A DNA stretch of 64,000 bases from Synergistaceae bacterium (GTDB taxonomy: Bacteria > Synergistota > Synergistia > Synergistales > Synergistaceae), in assembly GCA_030523725.1 (NCBI GenBank), contig JAUNHV010000003.1, positions 62,001 to 126,000 on the forward strand. Direction: 5' to 3'. The stretch's first letter is position 1; each line of letters starts with the position of its first letter. Positions 9,086 through 16,445 of the stretch are shown here, piece after piece. The position numbers were made by a program, and so were the translations under genes. Below the pieces are notes generated by a model that saw only the letters and a program-made list of their open reading frames with translations, searched no databases and was not told where the DNA came from.

Positions 9086-9888
9086 TTTATGGTTTTATTG
9101 GTCTTGGCAACATGGCAAGTGCCATTGTCCAGGGCATGACAAGAAGCGAATATTTCAGAAAAGCAACGCTTGTTGGCTTTGATGCAGATACTGCAAAGAT
9201 GCAGGCGCTTGCAAAACAGGCAGATCTAAAACCATTAGCTTCGCCAGTGGCGGTTGCACAAGTAGCAGATGTTGTTGTTCTCGCAGTTAAGCCACAAATT
9301 TTGTCAAGTGTCTTGGATGAGGAGCTAAAGGCAATCTTGCAAGGTGGCGAAAAGCTAATTGTATCTATCGCTGCTGGCAAAAAAATTGCATGGTATGAAG
9401 AAATTTTAGGCAAAAATATTGCGCTTGTGCGTGTTATGCCAAATTTGGCTGCCAAGGTTGGTGCTGCTTGCAGTGCCCTTTGCAAAAATGAAAAAGCAAG
9501 CAAATTACAACTTGAAATTGCGCAAAAGATTTTTGCAAGCATCGGAACAACGCATGTAATAGAGGAAAAACTTTTCTCTGCCTTTACTGCCCTTAGCGGT
9601 TCGTCTGGAGCCATTACCTTGATGTATATAAATGCAATGGCCACAATAGGAGTTAATGCAGGTTTTACCAAGGACACTGCTTTACTGATAGCAAATGAAG
9701 CAGTGATGGGGTCAAGCAAACTTTTGTCAGAAACTGGCAACCGCTTAATGGAGCTACAAGATGCTATCTGTTCCCCCGCCGGAACAACCATTGCAGGAGT
9801 ACTTGCTGCAAAAAAGTTGGGGCTTGAATCAATAATATTACAATCAATACAGGCCATTATCGATAAAGACATAGATATGGCAAAATAA
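9082..9888 (+). CDS. proC: Pyrroline-5-carboxylate reductase
   Basis: Final step of proline synthesis, reduction of pyrroline-5-carboxylate with NAD(P)H. The 268-aa protein begins YGFIGLGNMASAIVQGM, a Rossmann dinucleotide fold. VVLAVKPQ and RVMPNLAAKVGAACSALC follow, and the dimerisation domain has TALSGSSGAITLMYINAM and VMGSSKLL. Start and stop overlap proA by 4 bp, indicating translational coupling. It converges on xseA with only 7 bp between them. Confidence 0.95.
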   Translation: MIYGFIGLGNMASAIVQGMTRSEYFRKATLVGFDADTAKMQALAKQADLKPLASPVAVAQVADVVVLAVKPQILSSVLDEELKAILQGGEKLIVSIAAGKKIAWYEEILGKNIALVRVMPNLAAKVGAACSALCKNEKASKLQLEIAQKIFASIGTTHVIEEKLFSAFTALSGSSGAITLMYINAMATIGVNAGFTKDTALLIANEAVMGSSKLLSETGNRLMELQDAICSPAGTTIAGVLAAKKLGLESIILQSIQAIIDKDIDMAK

Positions 9889-9895
9889 AATATGT

Positions 9896-11107
9896 CTAAT
9901 TGTTGGTTTTTATTTCTTCTACCTTTGCTTTTGCTTGTCCGTCGCTATAGGTTATTTGCAGTACGTCTCCTTTGGCAAGGTCTGTGACACTTGCGATAGC
10001 ATGCCCATCTTTTTCTGTTATGGCGTAGCCTCGGCTCAAAATCTTCAAGGGCGAGGATGATTCAAGGCGTTTCGCATAATTCTGCAAGATTAATTTTTTC
10101 TCGCTTAATTTTCTTTTTACAGCATTGAGTGACCTTTCACCAATCAAGGCCAAATACATTTTTTTCTTAGCCAACTGCCTGTGTAAAATTGCTTCACGAC
10201 AGGCAGTGTTTAAGCTAATCAAGGTATTTTTTAAAAGAAAAATTCTCTGCTTCATGGTATTTTCCATTGTGTTTTGCCGTGAGAGCAGATATTTTTTTAT
10301 CTCTTCTCTATCCGGAAAAAGTCGCTCCGCTGCTCCACTTGGAGTTGGAGACGCAAAGTCCGCAGCATCGTCACAAAATGTTCTGTCAATCTCATGTCCT
10401 AGTCCTGTAATTACTGGAACAGGACACGAACGAACAGCACGGACAACCTCTTCTTCATCAAAAATATCAAGGTCATCTCTGCTTCCACCACCACGGACAA
10501 ACATTACAGCATCAAGTAATGGAAGATGTGCAACGGCTCTGAATGCTTTTAATATTGGTTCTTTTGCGTCAAGGCCTTGCATCAAACTCGGTACTATAAT
10601 TAGTTCTGCTTTTGGAAAACGTAAAGAATGGAGTTTTAACACATCTTGTAATGCTGCACCGGTTGGGCTTGTTATCACAGCTACACGATTTGGCCATGAA
10701 GGTAATGAGCGCTTGACACGGGGATCAAATAGCCCCTCTGCTTCCAGTTTTTTGCCTAAGGCGGCACGAAGACGAGACTTTGCACCAAGCCCTATAGGAA
10801 TCATAACTTCCCCTATGACCTTGTATTCTCCTCGAGGTGCATAGAGGTCAAGTTTCCCCTTTACAGCAACCTGTTCGCCTTCCTTTGGCCAAAGGAGAAT
10901 TCTGCTTGCATAGCCCTTAAAAATAGCACAAGAGACACGGCTATTTTCCCCCAAAAGGGTAAAATAGACGTGTCCACTTGAATGTTTTTTTAACTCACGC
11001 AACTCCCCAGTCACGACAAAATTTGTCAGAGTTGGATGTGCTAAAAGCGCGCCGCGAATCGTCGCGGTTAAATTATCAACAGTTATGGTGTTAGGCTTGT
11101 TCAACAT
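9896..11107 (-). CDS. xseA: Exodeoxyribonuclease VII large subunit
   Basis: Catalytic subunit of the single-strand-specific exonuclease VII. The 403-aa protein has an N-terminal OB fold (VTGELRELKKHSSGHVYFTL) and the catalytic core with ITSPTGAALQDVL, RGGGSRDDLDIFDEE and GLGHEIDRTFCDDAADF, followed by a coiled-coil region and a C-terminal LSRGYAI segment. It starts with ATG 11107 and overlaps the end of nusB by 17 bp. The small subunit gene xseB, usually next, is absent here; the next gene is convergent proC. Confidence 0.95.
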   Translation of the reverse strand: MLNKPNTITVDNLTATIRGALLAHPTLTNFVVTGELRELKKHSSGHVYFTLLGENSRVSCAIFKGYASRILLWPKEGEQVAVKGKLDLYAPRGEYKVIGEVMIPIGLGAKSRLRAALGKKLEAEGLFDPRVKRSLPSWPNRVAVITSPTGAALQDVLKLHSLRFPKAELIIVPSLMQGLDAKEPILKAFRAVAHLPLLDAVMFVRGGGSRDDLDIFDEEEVVRAVRSCPVPVITGLGHEIDRTFCDDAADFASPTPSGAAERLFPDREEIKKYLLSRQNTMENTMKQRIFLLKNTLISLNTACREAILHRQLAKKKMYLALIGERSLNAVKRKLSEKKLILQNYAKRLESSSPLKILSRGYAITEKDGHAIASVTDLAKGDVLQITYSDGQAKAKVEEIKTNN

Positions 11108-11552
11108 CTTTTGCTATTTGTGCCAAAACCCCATTTACAAAACTTGGGGATTTTTTCCCACCAAAAATATGCGTAATTGTAACAGCCTCAGAAATTGCAA
11201 CAGGAATAGGAACAGATTTTAAAACATGAAACTCAGTTACTGCAACAGAGATAATAGCTCTGTCAACAGGGGCAAGCCGCTCTGTTCTCCAGGAATGATT
11301 TAACTCCATACGGAGCAAGTCTTCCGTGTCGTCAAAATGATCCAATGTGGCAGAAAAAAGGGCAAGAGCATTTTTTTTGACGAAATCCTTTTCCTCTTGT
11401 GATAGAGAACTCTGTTTTTCTGAAACGTAAAAACTATCTTCCTCTATCATTTCTGCAAGATCGTCAGTCCTATAACCTTTATTTACTATTGTTGCATACA
11501 CAAGCTGAACAGCAATTTTTCTTGCTATGTGACGAAGTTGGTTTTCTGTCAA
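11091..11552 (-). CDS. nusB: Transcription antitermination factor NusB
   Basis: RNA-binding antitermination factor for rRNA transcription. The 153-aa all-helical protein begins RHIARKIAVQLVYA and has SWRTERLAPVDRAIISVAVTE, VPIPVAISEAVTI and KKSPSFVNGVLAQIAKD, all NusB landmarks. The start is TTG at 11552, supported by a strong GGGGAGGG site 4 bp upstream. No ATG fits the N-terminus. It is 12 bp downstream of the membrane protein gene and overlaps xseA. Confidence 0.93.
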   Translation of the reverse strand: MTENQLRHIARKIAVQLVYATIVNKGYRTDDLAEMIEEDSFYVSEKQSSLSQEEKDFVKKNALALFSATLDHFDDTEDLLRMELNHSWRTERLAPVDRAIISVAVTEFHVLKSVPIPVAISEAVTITHIFGGKKSPSFVNGVLAQIAKDVEQA

Positions 11553-11564
11553 GGTACCCTCCCC

Positions 11565-12050
11565 CTAACTTTTAAAACCATTAATTGTCTGTTGTATCTT
11601 CTTCAAAAATTGATCTGTATAATTCTTGCCTTTTGGGGTAACCAAAAACCAAGATACTGCATAGCCCAAAACGGCACAGAAAGCACACCAGAAAATCCCA
11701 GCAATACCAAGGCGTCCCAAAATGTAGAGGAGTGCGAAAAGTACCCCCCAAAAGAATGGGCTTTTATAGAACACAAGCTGATCAGTAAGTCTGATAATTT
11801 CTTGAATCCCTAGAGAGAAGGAAATACCGGCATTCTCAAACACAGGAGACAAAATTTCCTTGAGTTCTGCAATTCTCGCCTCATCAAAATGCCCCACTTG
11901 TAACATACATATAAGGCGAGAATTTTCCGTGTCAAGATAAAGATTTGAAACTTCCTCGTCCTTGTGTAGCTTGGAAGTTATAAAACTTTTTATGGCAGTA
12001 AGATTAAGAGCAATATGACCAATTTCGTTTTTTTGCCAAATTATGTGCAT
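11565..12050 (-). CDS. Small membrane protein between asp23 and nusB (AmaP-like position)
   Basis: A 161-aa protein with a soluble N-terminal part (1-95) and two adjacent hydrophobic segments (about 98-115 and 117-137). A basic tail follows. The segment KDEEVSNLYLDTENSRLICML resembles the soluble domain of Asp23-anchoring AmaP-type proteins, but AmaP has its membrane hairpin at the N-terminus. Position immediately after asp23 suggests it tethers or works with that protein; this is inference. ATG 12050 has an AGGAGAA ribosome site. Confidence 0.55.
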   Translation of the reverse strand: MHIIWQKNEIGHIALNLTAIKSFITSKLHKDEEVSNLYLDTENSRLICMLQVGHFDEARIAELKEILSPVFENAGISFSLGIQEIIRLTDQLVFYKSPFFWGVLFALLYILGRLGIAGIFWCAFCAVLGYAVSWFLVTPKGKNYTDQFLKKIQQTINGFKS

Positions 12051-12072
12051 TGTCTTTTTCTCCTACACAAAA

Positions 12073-12492
12073 TTATTTTTCTAGTGAGGCTGTATCTGGC
12101 TTGGGTTCTTCTTCAAAATAAATGCCTTGAACATAGATGTTTACACTATCAACAGATAGTCCCGTGACTTCTTCGACACGAGTCTTTATGCCCTCTTGGA
12201 CATCCCAGCAAACATCTGGAATCCGAAGCCCGTATTTCACAAGGACAAAGACATCTATTCTAATAACACACTTACCAGCTTCCTCACAAAAAACGCGTAC
12301 ACCGCTAGACGTCTTTTTACCGTGATAGAGATCAGACATAAAACCACTGGTTGATGGTTTTACATTGGTCACCTTGCTCAAGGTGTCTATTGCAACACTC
12401 ATAATAACATCTTCAGAAACAGTAATCTGACCTACTTCGTTTGTCTCTTTGTGTTTTTCAATTTCGTTAAAATCAAATTCTTCCGATGGCAT
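12073..12492 (-). CDS. Asp23/Gls24 family envelope stress protein
   Basis: A 139-aa member of the Asp23/Gls24 (YloU/YqhY-like) family. The signature is GQITVSEDVIMSVAIDTLSKV near residues 20-40, then GVRVFCEEAGKCVIRIDVFV and IKTRVEEVTGLSVDSVNIYVQGI. Members of this family coat the membrane in Gram-positives and in other species lie between accBC/efp and nusB, as here. Function in fatty-acid or envelope homeostasis is suggested for relatives. ATG 12492 follows a GAGGAAA site. The gene is in the leftward run to nusB-xseA. Confidence 0.88.
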   Translation of the reverse strand: MPSEEFDFNEIEKHKETNEVGQITVSEDVIMSVAIDTLSKVTNVKPSTSGFMSDLYHGKKTSSGVRVFCEEAGKCVIRIDVFVLVKYGLRIPDVCWDVQEGIKTRVEEVTGLSVDSVNIYVQGIYFEEEPKPDTASLEK

Positions 12493-12512
12493 TTATTTTT
12501 CCTCTTTTCTTT

Positions 12513-13028
12513 TTATTCGCTATACACGGAGGTCTTGCCACAATATGGGCAGATAAGCTTATCACCATCTTCATAGCTGGTAGCATCAAAATAAAATTTT
12601 TCGCCACAATGTGGACAGGTCATCTGGTCAAATTCTTCCATGTCGGAGTTATCCTCTTCGGAAGATTCGTCAGCGAGCTTTTTGCAGCCTTCACATCCGT
12701 CACAATTATCCTTATCCTCACAGTCATCACAATTGCTGGTGCAACCATCGCAACCATCGCAATTTCTTTCGAGATCATCACAATCGTCACAGTCGCAGGA
12801 AATGTTTGAGTTTTCTCGTTGTTTCATGCTTAACACATCCTGGCTAACAAGGTCAAGAAGATCACTTGTGTCTCGTGCTTCATCTTGCAAAACTTGAATT
12901 TCTTCAGTCAAAGTTTGCAAAGTATCAATAAGACCAGCAAGAAATTTTTCTTTGTTCTTATCGCCCTGTGCTAAATTGCAACCGTCGATAAGTCCTCTTA
13001 GATATGCTACCTTTGCCTCTGAGCTCAT
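12513..13028 (-). CDS. CD1247-type N-terminal domain protein with Cys/Asp-rich linker and zinc ribbon
   Basis: A 171-aa protein. Residues 1-70, starting KVAYLRGLIDGCNL and predicted helical, match the clostridial CD1247 N-terminal type that is coded next to asp23/efp in many Firmicutes. Residues 78-115 hold 11 Cys in CxxC spacing among Asp and Gly. A C-terminal zinc ribbon follows: CPHCGEKF at 138 and CPYCGKT at 160. The function is unknown. The Cys-rich part could bind metal or be a low-complexity expansion. ATG 13028 has a GGGGG-type site. First gene of the asp23-xseA run. Confidence 0.7.
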   Translation of the reverse strand: MSSEAKVAYLRGLIDGCNLAQGDKNKEKFLAGLIDTLQTLTEEIQVLQDEARDTSDLLDLVSQDVLSMKQRENSNISCDCDDCDDLERNCDGCDGCTSNCDDCEDKDNCDGCEGCKKLADESSEEDNSDMEEFDQMTCPHCGEKFYFDATSYEDGDKLICPYCGKTSVYSE

Positions 13029-13048
13029 TTGTGTGTCCCCCTTATAAG

Positions 13049-13157
13049 AATTGAGAGTTGAAATTTGGAATTATGAGTTAAGGTACTTGTATAATTACAA
13101 TTTGTGTCACGAAGTGACACCCCTTAGCCCGCAATTCTCCATTTTCAATTCACAATT
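13049..13157. repeat. MITE-like imperfect inverted-repeat element with central hairpin
   Basis: Arms 13049-13083 and 13122-13157 (35 and 36 nt) are imperfect reverse complements; most positions pair. The centre holds a perfect small hairpin, GTGTCAC-GAA-GTGACAC (13104-13120). The element lies between the CD1247-like gene and the 3' end of efp and contains no gene. The resulting RNA would form one long hairpin and could act as an efp terminator or processing site. Confidence 0.6.
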
Positions 13158-13165
13158 AGCTTTTA

Positions 13166-13738
13166 TTAGTTCTTTGCTCTTTCCAAATATTCGCCAGTTC
13201 TTGTGTCAACAGAAATATATTCCCCATTTTCAACAAAGAAAGGAACGGTAACTGCAAGGCCTGTCTCAGTTGTTGCAGGTTTTCCACCACCGGAGGCAGT
13301 GTCTCCTTTGAAACCTGGAGGTGTGTCTGTAATCTTCATAACAACCTGATTGGGGAGTTCAATTCCCATAACGCGACCTTCATACATATCAAAGCTAACT
13401 TCGAGGTCATCAACAAGAAACTTTACAGCGTCACCCAGGACATCCGCAGTGAGAGTAACCTGGTCATAGCTTTCCATATCCATAAAGACGTAATCTTCAC
13501 CGTCTCTATATTGATATTGGGCAGGGCGTTCATCAAAAATTATTCTTTCGAATCTTTCGCCAGATTTGAAAGACTGGTCGCATGAAGAACCGGTCTCAAG
13601 GTTACGCAACTTACCGCGAACGATTGCACCACCGCGACCCATCTTGTGGTGACTGCACTCAAGTACAACCCACATACCGCCTTCCCATTTAATTTTTAAT
13701 CCTGGACGGAAATCACTTGTGTCAACTATTTGAGCCAT
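13166..13738 (-). CDS. efp: Elongation factor P, Arg-tip variant
   Basis: Rescues ribosomes stalled on polyproline. The 190-aa protein has the KOW-like N-domain (AQIVDTSDFRPGLKIKWEGG), and the two OB domains end with TDTPPGFKGDTASGGGKPAT and VDTRTGEYLERA. ATG 13738 is chosen over an upstream in-frame ATG at 13756 because GGAGG lies between them at proper distance. At the domain-I loop tip it reads KMGRGGA: Arg35 occupies the place of E. coli Lys34, the residue that is post-translationally modified. Confidence 0.95.
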   Translation of the reverse strand: MAQIVDTSDFRPGLKIKWEGGMWVVLECSHHKMGRGGAIVRGKLRNLETGSSCDQSFKSGERFERIIFDERPAQYQYRDGEDYVFMDMESYDQVTLTADVLGDAVKFLVDDLEVSFDMYEGRVMGIELPNQVVMKITDTPPGFKGDTASGGGKPATTETGLAVTVPFFVENGEYISVDTRTGEYLERAKN

Positions 13739-13783
13739 AAAAACGCCTCCATTCAATTTTTCTTACATTCAATTTGTAGCGTG

Positions 13784-13812
13784 ATGATAGCATAAAACAA
13801 GTGTTTTAGCAA
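13784..13812 (-). promoter_or_regulatory. Probable efp promoter
   Basis: On the minus strand, TTGCTA (13812-13807), a 17-bp spacer and TATCAT (13789-13784) with an upstream TG forming an extended -10. It lies 46 bp before the efp ATG. Confidence 0.5.
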
Positions 13813-13849
13813 TAAATGTGAAATAATTTGGATAAAAATAGGTAAAAAA

Positions 13850-14575
13850 TTAAGAATTTTTGTTTATTATTTTTGTTTGAATTTTTGCGGTCTTGATGTT
13901 TCTATTGCAAACGAAAAGTGAAATTTTATTATCGAAATTCAGTGAGCTCCAAATTTCATCTGCAAATTTGTCGAGGTCTTGAGGAATTGAGACACTTATA
14001 GGCTCACCTTCAAAAGAAGGTAAGGGATTTCCATCCGTCTTGTATGTGCTAATAAAGTGTCCATTGCCTGCATAAGGTGCATAAGCAAAATTAAATCTAT
14101 TGCAAGATGTTCCCTTATCGTCGCTTGACTTCAAAATGTTTATTTTGTAAGAAAAAGTGCCCTTTGCAAAAGAAAGTAACGCACTGATGCGCGGTGTCCA
14201 GTTTGGTGAGTCTGGCTCAAATTGGCGTGTCTCTAATGCTGCCTCAAAGTGATAGCCTTTTGACGCAAGCTCAAGTATCGTATCTGTTTGGTCACCGTTT
14301 GTGATAACTATGTTGTCATTGTTACAAGGGCAACCAAATTTTGCCATTGCACGATAAATTATCAAACTGGGATCCTGCACATGTGATTCGTCATAAGCTT
14401 GTGTATATAGTCCGTCAGGCTTTTCCACAAAAATTCTATTCCTGCTGTTTGCACTACGTCCCATGATGAAATAAGCTGCCATAGCATTCTGTCCATCCTC
14501 TGATAAACCAACAATTATGCCACGTCCTGGATATGGGTTACCGCTCAATAAATCTTTGATTTTTATGTTCTCCAT
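13850..14575 (-). CDS. IMP cyclohydrolase, PurO-like
   Basis: Expected to close FAICAR to IMP, the last step of purine synthesis. The 241-aa protein has the IMP_cyclohyd-family opening LLSGNPYPGRGIIVGLS, then AAYFIMGRSANSRNRIF, NGDQTDTI and SPNWTPRISALL. This is the archaeal PurO-type fold, not the MGS-like domain of bifunctional PurH. ATG 14575 with AGAGG 8 bp upstream is preferred over an in-frame TTG at 14593. The separate AICAR formyltransferase is at 23115, so together they replace PurH. The C-terminal 25 residues are basic and Asn/Lys-rich. Confidence 0.85.
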   Translation of the reverse strand: MENIKIKDLLSGNPYPGRGIIVGLSEDGQNAMAAYFIMGRSANSRNRIFVEKPDGLYTQAYDESHVQDPSLIIYRAMAKFGCPCNNDNIVITNGDQTDTILELASKGYHFEAALETRQFEPDSPNWTPRISALLSFAKGTFSYKINILKSSDDKGTSCNRFNFAYAPYAGNGHFISTYKTDGNPLPSFEGEPISVSIPQDLDKFADEIWSSLNFDNKISLFVCNRNIKTAKIQTKIINKNS

Positions 14576-14692
14576 TGTGTTCGCCTCTTTCAAATATAAT
14601 GTTTTAATTAGTAACTTAATTATTATTCTAGCATAAATTAACTTCTTGTGCTAAAATAACCAAAATTATTTACTAAAAATGGGGAAGTAACA

Positions 14693-15787
14693 ATGTTTGA
14701 AACATTAAAAGAACTGAACTGGACGCTTATAATCTCATTGATAGTGCTTAGCGCACTTGTTTCCTACGCAGCGGATAGAATAGGACAGAAGTGTGGTAAG
14801 AAAAAAATTTCCATAGGAAAGTTGCGCCCTAAATATACATCTCGAATTATTTCTGCACTTAGCGGAATGTTGATCGCGATAGTCACAGTTGCACTGTTGG
14901 CAGCCGCATCAACAGAAGTGCGTACGGCCATTTTTTCCATGAAGTTTGTGCAACGTGAAATTAACAGACTTACGTTGGACTTGGACAAAAATCGTAGAAC
15001 TCTCGATGATACAAAAACACAATTGTTTGAAAGCAACAAGCAACTTGCAGAAAAGCAGACAGACCTTGCAACTCTTTCTCAAGAGATAGAAAAGAAGCAA
15101 AAAGAAAATGACGAAATTACTGCATTAAATAAAACATTAAAAGAGCAAACAGAAAAGCTTAAGGGGACCCTTGGTAAAGTTAGGTCTGGTAAAATTGCAA
15201 CGTTTAGCGGTGAAGTGTTAGCTCAAGGTACAATTACAAGCGGTAGCGTCAATTCACTCAACCATCTCATTGCCGCATTAAAGGATCAAGCACGTCACAT
15301 GATTTCTGAAAGAACGGGGACAGCCTTGAGTAAAGTTCCAGCACCAAATATTTCTGCTACTTCGCTTCAGTCTTTAAAAGGTACCTTGGCAAAATATCCT
15401 AATAAACGATTCTATGCAAGACTTATTGCACAAGACAATTTTGTTTCAGGAGAAGCTCTTGATGCTAAAATTGTTTTCAACAAGTCAAATCTAATATACC
15501 ATGAGGGGGCTACGTTAAAGACTTTAAAGTTTGCACCTGGGACAGAGCGTCAAAGGGCAGAAAGCATAATCTACTCAAACTTGAAAGAGCTAAACAGAGC
15601 TGCAGCATCAAGGGGTGTTTTGCGTGACCCAATTACAGGTAATATTGGTACGCTTGACAGTGAAAACCTTTTCGAGGTGCTGGGAAAAATTGCAGAAAAC
15701 GACAAAGAAACAACTCTCCTTGTTTTGGCTCATAACGATACCTTCACGGAGGGTCCTCTAAAAATAATTCTTCAAGTTAAGGAATAA
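14693..15787 (+). CDS. DUF3084-family membrane protein
   Basis: A 364-aa protein with two N-terminal membrane segments (about 11-27 and 52-72). A long coiled coil follows (about 90-160, with many Gln/Glu/Lys heptads), then a folded C-terminal domain containing SGEVLAQGTITSG. This architecture is that of DUF3084 proteins, found in Negativicutes and cyanobacteria; the function is unknown. The C-terminal part would be extracytoplasmic or cytoplasmic depending on topology, which cannot be fixed here. ATG 14693 follows GGGGAAGT. It is divergent from the cyclohydrolase and ends at a strong terminator. Confidence 0.75.
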   Translation: MFETLKELNWTLIISLIVLSALVSYAADRIGQKCGKKKISIGKLRPKYTSRIISALSGMLIAIVTVALLAAASTEVRTAIFSMKFVQREINRLTLDLDKNRRTLDDTKTQLFESNKQLAEKQTDLATLSQEIEKKQKENDEITALNKTLKEQTEKLKGTLGKVRSGKIATFSGEVLAQGTITSGSVNSLNHLIAALKDQARHMISERTGTALSKVPAPNISATSLQSLKGTLAKYPNKRFYARLIAQDNFVSGEALDAKIVFNKSNLIYHEGATLKTLKFAPGTERQRAESIIYSNLKELNRAAASRGVLRDPITGNIGTLDSENLFEVLGKIAENDKETTLLVLAHNDTFTEGPLKIILQVKE

Positions 15788-15798
15788 AAATAATAAAC

Positions 15799-15829
15799 AA
15801 AATAGCCACCCCCAAAGGGTGGCTATTTT
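15799..15829. terminator. Bidirectional intrinsic terminator between DUF3084 gene and dut
   Basis: A perfect 13-bp stem (15799-15811 with 15817-15829) has loop CCAAA. A/T tracts lie on both sides, so it can end both the rightward DUF3084 transcript and the leftward dut transcript. Confidence 0.9.
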
Positions 15830-15839
15830 TATACCAAAA

Positions 15840-16274
15840 TTACTGAACGCCGGTTGAGCCGAAGCCGCCGACACCACGTTCCGTTTCGTTTATTTTTTTT
15901 ACTTCCACAAGGTTTGCTTTGGTAACAGTTGCAAAAACTACCTGGGCAATTCTATCACCAACGTGAACCGTAAAGGGTTCACTGTTTAAATTGATAAGGA
16001 TAATTTTTATCTCGCCCCTGTAATCAGCGTCTATCGTACCAGGTGAATTCAAGACAGTTATTCCATTTTTTATTGCGAGTCCACTACGTGGACGGACTTG
16101 TGCTTCCGTGCCTTCTGGTAACTCAAAGTAGAGCCCTGTTGAAATTAAGGCTCTAGCAAGAGGAGCAATTGTTGCCTCTTCAATTGCACGAATATCCATA
16201 CCACTTGCGCCATCTGTGGCATAGGAAGGCAAGGTGGCACCATTTTCACAACGGATGCGAACTGTAACAGACAT
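15840..16274 (-). CDS. dut: dUTP diphosphatase
   Basis: Hydrolyses dUTP to dUMP, limiting uracil in DNA. The 144-aa trimeric-type enzyme shows all five motifs: ASGMDIRA (I), VRPRSGLA (II), [13 protein letters not shown] (III, catalytic Asp), GDRIAQVVF (IV) and [11 protein letters not shown] (V, nucleotide-clamping tail). ATG 16274 begins 3 bp after the stop of a 45-aa ORF whose end carries the GAGG ribosome site, implying translational coupling. It is the last gene before the terminator at 15799-15829. Confidence 0.95.
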   Translation of the reverse strand: MSVTVRIRCENGATLPSYATDGASGMDIRAIEEATIAPLARALISTGLYFELPEGTEAQVRPRSGLAIKNGITVLNSPGTIDADYRGEIKIILINLNSEPFTVHVGDRIAQVVFATVTKANLVEVKKINETERGVGGFGSTGVQ

Positions 16275-16277
16275 CAG

Positions 16278-16415
16278 TTATTCCTCAATTGGAATGTTAT
16301 GTTCTTCTGCGCATTCATAACAGATGACAACGGGATTTCCGTTTTCATCTTCTGCCTCGTGGAACAAATCACAACATTCACGAAGTGGTTTGTCGCAAAT
16401 TGCACAATGTAACAT
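16278..16415 (-). CDS. 45-aa zinc-finger-like small protein
   Basis: A short ORF beginning MLHCAICDKPLRECCDLFHE and ending CYECAEEHNIPIEE. CxxC pairs at residues 4/7 and 32/35 would make a small zinc ribbon, and Cys14/15 and His19 lie between. ATG 16415 follows GGGGG at good spacing. The stop is 3 bp from the dut ATG. It resembles no family I can name with confidence. Coding is supported by the ribosome site, paired cysteines and tight fit between flavin reductase and dut. Confidence 0.65.
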   Translation of the reverse strand: MLHCAICDKPLRECCDLFHEAEDENGNPVVICYECAEEHNIPIEE

Positions 16416-16445
16416 TTTTGTATCCCCCTAAATCAATTCTCAATC

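Noticed and set aside
9087-9872. 261-codon minus-strand open frame opposite proC
   Set aside because: It lies wholly antisense to proC, which has full family signatures. The translation is Ala/Ser/Ile-rich without motifs.
10125-10844. 239-codon plus-strand frame within xseA
   Set aside because: Antisense to the well-supported xseA gene, no ribosome site and no recognisable protein.
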